Shown here in pieces: positions 24,601 through 31,432 of a stretch of DNA of 43,653 bases. Origin of the DNA: an uncultured Lachnospiraceae bacterium (GTDB taxonomy: Bacteria; Bacillota; Clostridia; Lachnospirales; Lachnospiraceae); contig CAMGZH010000023.1 of the NCBI GenBank assembly GCA_946182825.1, positions 1 through 43,653 on the forward strand, written 5' to 3'. Each line of letters begins with the position of its first letter. The first letter of the stretch is position 1. Made by a program: the position numbers and the translations under genes. Under the pieces are notes generated by a model that worked only from the letters and a program-made list of their open reading frames with translations, was not told where the DNA came from and ran no database searches.

Positions 24601-26037
24601 CGCAACTCAACCGGTAAGGATCTGGTGAAGAATACAGACTATGTAGTGGAATACAAGAACAATACCAATGCCGGACCGGCAACGGCTACCGTTAAGGCAA
24701 TCAATAACTATACCGGAACGAAGGTATTGAACTTTGGCGTCTATGCTGACTTTAGAGATGAGAAGCAGACTCAGATCACCATTCCAAAGCAGCTTCCGCC
24801 GGAGGGAGAACTTACAGAACTTAAGGGTGCGAAGGTTGTTTCTGGTGGTAATGATCTGACAAAGGATAAGGAGTACAGCCTTACCATCTATTCAACGGAT
24901 GGATACCAGAAGAGCGGTGTTGCCGTATTTACTCCGAAGACCGAGTATTACATTGGTAGTAAGACCGTTACCTTCGCAATCGGCAATGATGAGAGCATGT
25001 ACAACATTTTAGGCGTGGCAAATGCTTACACCTATAACCACATTGCCCAGAAGCCGGTTCCTATCGTTACCGATAAGACCGGTAATATGATTGCAGTGAA
25101 CCCGGCCAATATCACGTACAACAGTACCAGTGACGGAACAAGCTGTATCAATGCAGGTTATGTTACCATGACCATTCCGGTGACCAATGCCGGCAGCACC
25201 ATTAAGGTGACCAGGAAGTATAACATTCTTCCGAAGAACATCAATGCTGTCTCTATCAGCAAGATCACGTCCAAGAAGTATAGCGGTGAAAGCTTTACCC
25301 CTGTTCTTAAAATCGTGGACGGAACCTATCTGCTGGTTGGTACAAACGGCAACGGAACAAACAATAAGTCGGATTATGCTTACAGTTACAGTGATAACAT
25401 TTATCCGGGAAGAGCCCGTGTACATGTTGTAGGAACAAACAACTACACCGGTGTCAGCGATATTTACTTTAATATCACAGTGAATGATGTGAGCGCTCCA
25501 AAGGTAACACCGAAGTCCACAACGTCCCTCAAGCTGACATGGACCAAGGTTAGCGGAATCAGTGGTTATCGTATTCTTTACACACCGCAGAACGGCAGAC
25601 AGCAGCAGGTCAAGGTGGGTAAGAGCACGAAGTCCAAGACACTGACAGGCCTTGAGAAGGGAACGACCTACACCATTGGTATCCAGACCTATGTCAAGAC
25701 CTCCAATGGACGTACCGGATATGGAAGTGTATCCGTTGTTCAGACAGCGACAAAGCCTGCAACGCCAAAGGCGAAGGTGAAGAGAGTTGGCACCAGGAAG
25801 TATAAGATCTCCTGGAGCAAAGTATCCGGCGCTGACGGATACATGGTATATCGTAAGACAGGAAGCGGTAAGTGGAGCAGGATCAAGACGATCTCAAGTG
25901 CAAGTACTGTTTCATATACGAATACAGGATTGAAAAAAGGAACTGTTTACACTTATCGTGTTCTCGCTTATCATAAAGTAGGAACCAAGCGTATCTACAG
26001 CAATTTCTCTTCTGCGAAGAGGATAAGGGCGAAATAA
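18637..26037 (+). CDS. Giant secreted repeat protein with two C-terminal fibronectin type III domains (2466 aa)
   Basis: A signal peptide (MQKTNGLVKRMLALGLAV to about residue 36) is followed by a Lys/Thr-rich stretch (148-183) and about two dozen modules of 70-110 residues. Each module has a start such as YTYNGSVQVPSLSV or YTGKEVTPEVVV, a middle LxxGxDYxxxY, and an end like GNYTGTxxxxFxI. This is a beta-sandwich repeat common in large extracellular proteins of Clostridia. Two fibronectin III domains (about 2287-2375 and 2378-2466) finish the protein. There is no C-terminal hydrophobic anchor, LPxTG-like motif, LysM or SLH domain, so it is released or held non-covalently. The sortase gene begins four bases after its stop. 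A role in adhesion or matrix formation is inferred. Confidence 0.88.
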   Translation: MQKTNGLVKRMLALGLAVTTIATSFSTGYAPIRAKAATVEQETKAADNTTSQEQQEGSRISFTDDEMLQKAVDNAGFTIDPATGKVVSAAIRYQNALLKLGEDYTVTAVLTDKKEETDRTTYTYDVTIEGQGAYSGAYTRHGVTQIQKKKVAATSKTATTSEKKTNGNKKAAGALKTVAKKKGASYSASDWQITWNASLPMDSSGVPIFIYNNKAVEPGNSRQGQVVGNAITSVVLAGNTLTLGDDYDLDYDNNTGAGTGKVIFKLTDSYKSNNGVDAVQAEKEFRIINSATIDCPMEISIDGGVHKYPVTFSSGNTVGTPSGGFEAEYLGPNQAVEPTIYVYQDSSKNVEYTSYSKAYSNNTNVGTGKVTITMQPQRANESITINFPIVARKIKDNDVTATGSYTYNGSVQVPSLSVSSSGASLTQGNDYTVTSTGRNAGTHTVTVTGIGNYQGSVTKNFTINPKAVVDGTDVDVQVDNAVYDGTQKKPNVTITDKLQGITLVQGTDYSLSYGANDTQGDTAGTVTITFNRNFSGTINKTFKIGKGDIRSANVLLDRKAITSAAYDPRYTTASERLSLEGVPSDSYDVEVSGTNGATWPNAGTYTATFTGKGSYSGTLTKNITIAKVNLNDSDVIVEEKSITSNSNGYTPSLKLTYRGVELSSTDDYTLTISGDPSSQAGASIIATAKNTSTNYTGSKTVPMKSTGADLSTARYEYSGTTPLDNQLYICAFDPFTGENLTQSSTAGMPYYGLDANGQVIAPHYEVFLHKSGTDWERKTGFKVEVTQTPTNSKVGRYYFKLTGTGGGLYGTFTGTSANFDIKANALSATKFATASGDAADKEFTYYMTKVTDTSSLEDLRNNLEIYYKNTATGTTKVSYHGTDNCTWDKPVYLTNGSLLENEKDYEITRISANKATITGKGAFSGTASIDLGLPDLSSKDFELTIVDALPLVYDTTDQFPGVQLRRKSTNQVILLDPTKYDVVYLTSAGVEARNKQKNPADTDFASVGTYYVRVEAKSGNTEYQGKTANVSYQISATGGSQLEIRTIGDQTYTTSVKAPADLIKDKVFDAGTNKKLTFDTDYEIDTTNTSTDYNVPGLKTITIKGKGKYKYNTASKTYRVVGDLSNVLDTDLYTIGGFNGLAPGNTNNLFYDGSGWKDENGKNFNPNLIKISVKDGGELVKDEDYTISSGNFKAEGPVSLTIRAKSEDYTGEKIFNFNIKATRNGLKWTHSGTNTIELPYIGTAYTVGEGMLTVGSDAAEWRNSAQDTVTITGTASEIQSVGTYTVTIASNTSGGGTTTLTVKVLYDLTEAKVYYGADKKLLNGESFTYTGQSYVDMSSVKVEVRDKELAATDYAISRSYDPSVSTAGASNFSAAGTIVVKLTAKPDRSSFFGVTPPVISYSIKPINLSLDDHIHITMKNGFQPVYDGRPHLAQSGTDFTVTYTPDGAGSQTLEVGKDYSVTIVGEDSNCINAGTYTLYVIGQGNYTGQNQKTTYKITPHDFSRDNTSDFEIEDMLFAGKGNKLTPSTLKFKLNGNQITLTRGVDYKINSSGDNDDTNVKGTITIGGMHNYTGTKGPLEFNIVKIDLANANVYVKNAEYGDIKGETDLDNGKYVQVYIPFEGNEQAVKLTKGVDYSLEFRLSGQPTQTYPDKVGTYQIVLHALSGSKMVKTGTTYDNKKEIIISPKNIASAGTFTVGKTAWSAAGAKPVVRLDGKVIYENGAIKDEYKNQYKITVTNNTKACAATLDEMYFDKSYTNESQLPTVTIEGIGNYGGEVVKHFQIGDQLKKSDVVVTNGTFKYDGKPHTPTYTVKGLTAGQYTDNLNTIEDTTNAGIKEFSVTATAGPKFGSVVAEYTIIPDRDSVWGYKLDLPKDPTDGLYYVKYAGEAIQPKVIDVYVLDSKGKKTAISEDEIKSIEYTNNTGVGTGNVKVTLTNYQGNLDATAANKNPTPFKILSVNILEEDYSISLKGGSNRFAYTGKEVTPEVVVTRNSTGKDLVKNTDYVVEYKNNTNAGPATATVKAINNYTGTKVLNFGVYADFRDEKQTQITIPKQLPPEGELTELKGAKVVSGGNDLTKDKEYSLTIYSTDGYQKSGVAVFTPKTEYYIGSKTVTFAIGNDESMYNILGVANAYTYNHIAQKPVPIVTDKTGNMIAVNPANITYNSTSDGTSCINAGYVTMTIPVTNAGSTIKVTRKYNILPKNINAVSISKITSKKYSGESFTPVLKIVDGTYLLVGTNGNGTNNKSDYAYSYSDNIYPGRARVHVVGTNNYTGVSDIYFNITVNDVSAPKVTPKSTTSLKLTWTKVSGISGYRILYTPQNGRQQQVKVGKSTKSKTLTGLEKGTTYTIGIQTYVKTSNGRTGYGSVSVVQTATKPATPKAKVKRVGTRKYKISWSKVSGADGYMVYRKTGSGKWSRIKTISSASTVSYTNTGLKKGTVYTYRVLAYHKVGTKRIYSNFSSAKRIRAK

Positions 26038-26041
26038 CGCA

Positions 26042-27565
26042 ATGAGTAAGAACAGAAAGAACACAAAACAACATACCGAAGCAGAGCCGAAAACCGTCGG
26101 CTCTGCTTTCGATGCATTTGTAGGAGATTCGGATGACGAGATCTCCAACGCTTTTGCAGCATATCTCAAGGACGAGGAATTCGACCGAGCGTTCGAAGCT
26201 GCGTTTGAACAGGAAGTCGCAGCACAGGATGCGGGTAAGGCAGAGGCAGATGCAGAGGCTGAAGAGGGAGAGACAAGGGAAGATGCCCCTTCCGGAAAGA
26301 AAAAGTCGTTTGCTCAGAAACTGATGGATTTTCTTCCGGATGATGATGAAGATGAGGACGAACTGAGTTTTCTTCACAGGAAGGAAGAAAAAGAGGAGGA
26401 CGCCGAAGAGGAGGACGCCGAAGAGGAGGAAGGGACTGAGGAGCAGACCCCTCCGGAAGATGAAGGGCTTCGTCGTTTTAAGATCGGTGAATATGTTTTT
26501 GAATCCTTTCACGAGTACCGGGAAGCCCAGGAGGACGTCAAGAAGATCGAAGTGATCAACGAGGAGTTGAATATTCATGATCCGGAAGTGGCGGTTCGTC
26601 TCTATAATATGATTCGGACCGGAGAGATCACCTTTAAGAGCCCCATCGGCAAGAACTTTTTCGATCATGTGGCAGATATTGTGGCGGACAAGTCCGTCGG
26701 TCTGCTGGAGGATAAGGCTGTGGTGGATCAGGCGGAAGGTGCTGTCCGTTACCAGAAATACCTGGGTATGGCGGTGATCACCGTGGCGGTGGTCCTGTTT
26801 TCCTATTTTGGATACCGTGAAGTTGAAGAATTTCTCAATACCAGAAGGATCAGTCAGATGCAGCTGGAAGCTTCGGAAAACGGAGCCAAGGGCGGCGGAA
26901 GAGCTTCTTCGGATCAGGCGGCTAGTCTGAAGGGCGAGGATCCCTTTGATAAGAGCAAGCGAAAGGTTCTGAAGGCTTCGGATCAGGCGCTGCTTCCGGA
27001 ATACGCAGAACTGGTGAAGCAGAACAGTGAGCTGGTGGGCTGGATCCGGGTGGACGGTACGAAGATCGATTATCCGGTTATGCAAAAGGATAAGGACAAC
27101 TCTTTTTACCTGAACCATGATTTCGACAAGAAGGAAGACAGCAACGGTTCCATCTTTATGGATTACCGCTGCGATAAATTGAACCCGACCATTAATACCA
27201 TCCTCTACGGTCATAACATGAAATCCGGCAAGATGTTCGGTGAACTTAAGGATTTCCTTGCGGAGGATTTCTTTGAAAAGCATAAGAAGGTGACCTTCAA
27301 TACGGTCTATGAACACAGGAAATACGAGATCGTGGCGGTGTGCCTTGCCAAGGTGGCCGATGCGGATGATGACGGTTTTCGTTATTACAACTTTATCGAT
27401 GCCGAGAATCAGAACCAGTGGGATGCCTTTATGACTTCGGTGGGAAGTCTTGTGGTGCGTGGTTCCATGGATTTTGCGGCAGGAGATCAGGTCCTGACCC
27501 TTTCTACCTGTAACAATTATATAGAGGACGGCCGACTTTTCCTTCTCGCCAAACGGGTAAAGTAA
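26042..27565 (+). CDS. Class B sortase with long acidic cytoplasmic extension
   Basis: The C-terminal 200 residues are a class B sortase: SELVGWIRVDGTKIDYPVMQ leads in, His391 lies in YGHNMKSG, Cys490 in LSTCN and the probable Arg498 in GRLFLLAKRV. A single membrane helix lies at about 241-260. The 240 residues before it are very acidic and include Glu/Asp runs; they should be cytoplasmic, far longer than the short N-terminus of typical SrtB. The enzyme cleaves a sorting signal and attaches the protein to cell wall or to another surface protein. The gene follows the giant repeat gene by four bases and precedes an LRR protein with a sorting-like tail, its best candidate substrate. Confidence 0.9.
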   Translation: MSKNRKNTKQHTEAEPKTVGSAFDAFVGDSDDEISNAFAAYLKDEEFDRAFEAAFEQEVAAQDAGKAEADAEAEEGETREDAPSGKKKSFAQKLMDFLPDDDEDEDELSFLHRKEEKEEDAEEEDAEEEEGTEEQTPPEDEGLRRFKIGEYVFESFHEYREAQEDVKKIEVINEELNIHDPEVAVRLYNMIRTGEITFKSPIGKNFFDHVADIVADKSVGLLEDKAVVDQAEGAVRYQKYLGMAVITVAVVLFSYFGYREVEEFLNTRRISQMQLEASENGAKGGGRASSDQAASLKGEDPFDKSKRKVLKASDQALLPEYAELVKQNSELVGWIRVDGTKIDYPVMQKDKDNSFYLNHDFDKKEDSNGSIFMDYRCDKLNPTINTILYGHNMKSGKMFGELKDFLAEDFFEKHKKVTFNTVYEHRKYEIVAVCLAKVADADDDGFRYYNFIDAENQNQWDAFMTSVGSLVVRGSMDFAAGDQVLTLSTCNNYIEDGRLFLLAKRVK

Positions 27566-27710
27566 GGGGGAGAAGGCAAGAATATGTGACGGGAGTGTAG
27601 AAACCAAGGGAAAGATGTGGTAAAATTTCAATGATAGAATAATTTTATAAGGCATAGTATGCTTTTCAATACGGACATTGAAACTTACTGGTTCAACATG
27701 GAGAGCAAGA

Positions 27711-29015
27711 ATGAAAAAAGGAACAAAAATCGGGTGGCTTTTGATCACCCTATCGTTAGTACTTTCGGTTTGGGTCATCACATCTCAAAGCTCGAAAGCG
27801 GATCAGACAACGGAAGATGGCTTTGTGCTTAGTGATGACGGGAAGACTCTGATTTCTTATCAGGGGGCCGGCGGTAACATTTCGATCCCCAGTGGAGTGA
27901 CCACGATCAACGCCAGTGTGTTTGCCAATAATACTTCTTTGACCGGTGTGTCCATCCCGAGTACGGTTTCCACCATCGGAAGTAATCTGTTTGCAGGCTG
28001 TAGCAATTTACAGACGGTTACCCTTGGGCATGTTACGAGTATTCCAAGCGATACCTTCCAGAACTGTATCAGCCTGTCATCTGTATCCATTCCGTCCACC
28101 GTCAGCAGTCTGGGAAGTAATTCCTTCTACGGTTGTTCGGCTCTTGGATCCATCAGTCTTCCGTCGTCGGTTACAAGCGTTTCGGATTCGGCTTTTGAGG
28201 AATGCAACAATCTTACCTCGATTTCCATTCCGACCAACAGCTTTTATTCCACCTATGACGGTTGCCTGTACAATGCTTCCGGTTCACGACTGATCATGGT
28301 TCCACCGGGAAAGAGCACCATTGCTTTTGGCCCATCGGCAAGTACCATCGGTTCCGGTGCCTTCAAGGGTAATTACAATATTACCAGTATGACGGTTCCT
28401 GGTACGGTCAGCACCATTGAATCCGGCGCATTTTCGGATTCTGCTATTGATACCATTACGATTCCGCGTACGGTTTCATCGATTGGAGCCCAGAGCGGTT
28501 GGTCACCTTTTGAGATCTACGGTTATCACGATACAGCTGCGGAGAAGTTTGCTGCAAGCAATAACATCCCTTTTGTAGATCTTGATCCGGGTTCATCCAA
28601 GAAGCCGGACACATCGGACGATCCGGATGACCCGGAGGACCCGGATGACCCATCGGATCCGGATGATCCATCCAGCGAGAATGGGAACAAGAATAACAAT
28701 AAGAATAACAATAGTTCCAAGAACAAGAATAAGAATAAGAACAACTCAACCACCGGTAAGAACAACAGTAAGAATAACGGTGGTTCCGGTACCGGTGGGA
28801 ACGGCTCAGGCCGCGGTGGAAGTTCCACCAGCGGTGGTAGAGGAACAACCACCCGGGGCGGTAAGGATGTAACGCCTAAGACAGCAGACGGTGATATTGA
28901 TCCGAGATTCATCCTCTGCGGAGGATTGCTCTTTGGCGGGCTCTTTATTATCCTGAATGGTGATCGTAGGAAGATGACAATGGTTGCCAGAAAGCGTAAG
29001 AGAGACGAAGAGTAA
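27711..29015 (+). CDS. BspA-like leucine-rich-repeat surface protein with C-terminal sorting signal
   Basis: The 434-residue protein starts at the ATG with GGAGAG upstream; an in-frame start at 27678 would bury the signal peptide MKKGTKIGWLLITLSLVLSV. Residues 40-270 hold LRR_5 repeats (pattern SIPSTVSTIGSNLFAGCSNL). A Pro/Asp repeat and a Lys/Asn/Ser/Gly-rich linker (about 300-395) follow, suited to span the wall. The end has TPKTADGD, a hydrophobic helix (FILCGGLLFGGLFIIL) and a basic tail, the three-part layout of a sortase signal, with PKTA in place of the usual PxTG. It is 145 bases downstream of the class B sortase. LRR_5 proteins of this kind bind host or bacterial surfaces. Confidence 0.88.
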   Translation: MKKGTKIGWLLITLSLVLSVWVITSQSSKADQTTEDGFVLSDDGKTLISYQGAGGNISIPSGVTTINASVFANNTSLTGVSIPSTVSTIGSNLFAGCSNLQTVTLGHVTSIPSDTFQNCISLSSVSIPSTVSSLGSNSFYGCSALGSISLPSSVTSVSDSAFEECNNLTSISIPTNSFYSTYDGCLYNASGSRLIMVPPGKSTIAFGPSASTIGSGAFKGNYNITSMTVPGTVSTIESGAFSDSAIDTITIPRTVSSIGAQSGWSPFEIYGYHDTAAEKFAASNNIPFVDLDPGSSKKPDTSDDPDDPEDPDDPSDPDDPSSENGNKNNNKNNNSSKNKNKNKNNSTTGKNNSKNNGGSGTGGNGSGRGGSSTSGGRGTTTRGGKDVTPKTADGDIDPRFILCGGLLFGGLFIILNGDRRKMTMVARKRKRDEE

Positions 29016-29039
29016 AGGCAATATATAAGCAATAAGAAT

Positions 29040-29076
29040 AAAAGAAGCAGGTGCCAACGGGCACCTGCTTCTTTTT
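29040..29076. terminator. Bidirectional terminator between convergent genes
   Basis: AGAAGCAGGTGCC/GGCACCTGCTTCT perfect 13-pair stem with AACG loop, T-run on the plus side and A-run on the other side, so it can end both the LRR gene and the minus-strand ltaS-like gene. Confidence 0.93.
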
Positions 29077-29099
29077 ATGAATTTAATGTAGATATTTCT

Positions 29100-31310
29100 T
29101 TATTCGTTTGGTCTCTGCTCGGTTTCGCCGCCTTCGGTTTCTGTATTCTCAGGCTCATCAATCGCTGTATCATAGTTCGGATCGCTAAAGACATATTCTT
29201 TGGAGCTGCGGAAAATGGTGTTGTTGGAACCAAGCTGGCTCACGACTAATTTGTCATCATTTTCAACCTGGTCGGCATTAATGGTAAGGACCTGGCCGCT
29301 TTCGTAGCTGGTATTGACCTTTTCGCCGTTCACATAGACCTTACTCCATGGCGTGAAGTTCTCGCCGTAGATATGGATGCGTCCGTTGTACAGGTAAGCC
29401 CGGTCGATCTTGACATCACGGATTCCCATGGTCAGATCTGAGGCAGGATACAGATCAACGCTGTGGTAGGCATAACGATCGCCGTAGAGCAGATCGTACT
29501 GAAGGGTCTCAAGGTTGTTGAGATATTCCCTGGATTTCGGATTCATCTGGCGTTCTGTCATGGACTGGTTATAGTCGACGATGGTTCCGCCATGGATGCC
29601 GAGACGATCAAAGTATTCACTAACCAGCTGGTAAGAGGTGAGATCCTGATCCTGCTTTGCCATTCCAAAGTTGTTCCATGTAATGTACTTGGTCTTGAAA
29701 ATATCGTGGGTCTTAACATCCTGATTGGTAAGTCCCATGGTTGGCAGATGATCACCGAACATGATAAGAAGTGTCGGCTCTCCACGCTTCTCCAGCATCT
29801 GGGTGTATTCCTTAATGAAGCGATCCATGTTGTTGAGCATATTGCAGTAGTATTCCCACTGATTCAAACGGCTCTGATCCAGTGTCTTGCTGGAACACTT
29901 GATCTTAGGATCGGCAATCACCTTGTCGGTAGGGTAGTCACCGTGGGTACCGACGGTGATGGTATAGACGTAATCCGGCGTAGGGGTAGAGTCTAAGGCA
30001 TCCTTAGTAGCGTCTACGAGGATATCGTCTGTCGGCCAGGTGTTCAGCGGTGTGTAATCCGTGATATCCAAAAGTTCCTTACTGGTGAAGGTGTCAAATC
30101 CCATCTGTGAAAAAGCGTTGGCACGGCTGTAGAAATTACCGCCGTTGTTGTGAACAACATGGGTGCCGTAATTGAGCTTTTTAATAACATCTGCGGTTGA
30201 CTCACAGTCTCTTTTCTTAAGGATGGTCTTCTGAGGATACTCACCCGGTCCAAAGAACTGACAGCTCATTCCGGTAAGGACCTCGAACTCTGTGTTACAG
30301 GTTCCGGCTCCGACCACCGGAACGGTCAGGTGTCCGGTAGAGTACTTTTTCTCAAGCTCATGATAGTAAGGGATAGGATCCTGGCTGGTCTTCAGAGCCG
30401 GGAATTCCGATACATCGAAGCAGGACTCAAGAAGCACCACAATGATGTTTGGTTTCTTGCCGGATAAGGTGGAGTCACCCTTCTGTGTGTTATTTAAGAT
30501 GGTGGACACCGTCTTAGCGGAATAATTCTTTGGCTCGGTCATTCCTCTTCCCAGCATGGACATGGAGAATCCGTAGAGATATCCGTAGTCCAAGTATCCC
30601 TGAGCCAGGTTACCGAAGTAAGTTGCAAGGATACCGGTTGACTGGAAGGTCGCTGTGACAGGTGCAAGGGAAAGGAAGCATACGGCAACAAGTGCGAAGC
30701 GAAATCCCTTTTTCAGCTTGTGCTTTTGTTTCTTACCCTTGAGGAAGAGGAGCACCATCAGGGTTGCGTAAATGACAAAGGCAACGACACAGATCATGGC
30801 CTGTCCGGCGGTGAAGTACTTGGTGTTCTGCATGGTTAAAAGGTCACCGATCATGCTGATATCGGTAAAACCAAACGGTGTCACGCGGTTCACCAGGATG
30901 ATACTGTTGATAATTCCCATGGTTATTACCAGTGCGATCAGAACCATGCGAAGGAAGGTCTGTCTGGCTGTAAGGTAAACAAGGGAAAGGAATGTAAAGA
31001 TAATGAAGGAGTTATAAATAAATGCTCCCGGTTCTGATGTGATAAAGCCCACGGCCGAGAAAAAGGAATGTCGGCTCAACAGCTCAATCAAAAAGCAGAG
31101 TCCCATGGATAGTGGGATGTGGAAGAGGACAGAGTACTTATTGAGAAAAGCATTCATCCGGATCATCCACTCCGGTTGACGGTTCTTCTTCATATTCTTT
31201 TTGCGTCTCTTCTCACGGGCCTTATGTTCAAGACCGAATACTTCTTTTTGGATCTGCAAAAAAGAAAGGATCTTTTTTGCGAACGTCTTTGTTCTTTCAA
31301 TTATTTTCAA
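29100..31310 (-). CDS. LtaS-family lipoteichoic acid synthase / sulfatase-fold phosphoglycerol transferase
   Basis: The start is a TTG with AGGAGG seven bases upstream. The 736-residue protein has a basic cytosolic start, about five membrane helices (55-235) and an extracellular sulfatase-like domain. Metal and catalytic residues are visible: Glu295 in LLESCFD, the nucleophile Thr337 in GAGTCNTEFE, GTHGDYP and MFGDHLP. It would transfer glycerol phosphate from phosphatidylglycerol onto a lipid-linked polymer. After the catalytic domain comes an extra beta domain (about 625-710, with YGENFTPWSKVYVNGEKV) resembling IPT/TIG folds, and an acidic tail. That C-terminal addition is not part of classic LtaS. 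It shares a divergent promoter region with the DMT transporter. Confidence 0.92.
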   Translation of the reverse strand: MKIIERTKTFAKKILSFLQIQKEVFGLEHKAREKRRKKNMKKNRQPEWMIRMNAFLNKYSVLFHIPLSMGLCFLIELLSRHSFFSAVGFITSEPGAFIYNSFIIFTFLSLVYLTARQTFLRMVLIALVITMGIINSIILVNRVTPFGFTDISMIGDLLTMQNTKYFTAGQAMICVVAFVIYATLMVLLFLKGKKQKHKLKKGFRFALVAVCFLSLAPVTATFQSTGILATYFGNLAQGYLDYGYLYGFSMSMLGRGMTEPKNYSAKTVSTILNNTQKGDSTLSGKKPNIIVVLLESCFDVSEFPALKTSQDPIPYYHELEKKYSTGHLTVPVVGAGTCNTEFEVLTGMSCQFFGPGEYPQKTILKKRDCESTADVIKKLNYGTHVVHNNGGNFYSRANAFSQMGFDTFTSKELLDITDYTPLNTWPTDDILVDATKDALDSTPTPDYVYTITVGTHGDYPTDKVIADPKIKCSSKTLDQSRLNQWEYYCNMLNNMDRFIKEYTQMLEKRGEPTLLIMFGDHLPTMGLTNQDVKTHDIFKTKYITWNNFGMAKQDQDLTSYQLVSEYFDRLGIHGGTIVDYNQSMTERQMNPKSREYLNNLETLQYDLLYGDRYAYHSVDLYPASDLTMGIRDVKIDRAYLYNGRIHIYGENFTPWSKVYVNGEKVNTSYESGQVLTINADQVENDDKLVVSQLGSNNTIFRSSKEYVFSDPNYDTAIDEPENTETEGGETEQRPNE

Positions 31311-31364
31311 AATGAAGCCTCCTATTACGTTTCAGGTTGTTGTCTCCCCCTACGTATTGCACGT

Positions 31365-31412
31365 TTGCTTCCGACGATTTCCTATTATATAATAGGAACG
31401 TTAAGGTTTCAA
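31365..31412. promoter_or_regulatory. Overlapping divergent promoters in a perfect palindrome
   Basis: Plus strand: TTGCTT (31365-31370), 17-base spacer, TATAAT (31388-31393), towards the transporter. Minus strand: TTGAAA (31412-31407), 17-base spacer, TATAAT (31389-31384), towards the ltaS-like gene. Both -10 boxes lie within the perfect 16-bp palindrome CCTATTATATAATAGG (31381-31396) and overlap by two bases, so polymerase could not occupy both at once. Confidence 0.75.
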
Positions 31413-31432
31413 GAACGAGAAAGGCGACCGAT

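Noticed and set aside
18637-26037. CRISPR array or tandem DNA repeats in the giant gene
   Set aside because: The repetition is at protein level with diverged DNA; no regular short repeats and spacers.
25883-27781. 632-codon open frame on the minus strand
   Set aside because: It lies antisense to the sortase gene, whose acidic repeats and GAA/GAG codons leave the other strand open. The sortase reading has catalytic motifs; the antisense protein is composition-biased and has no recognisable domain.
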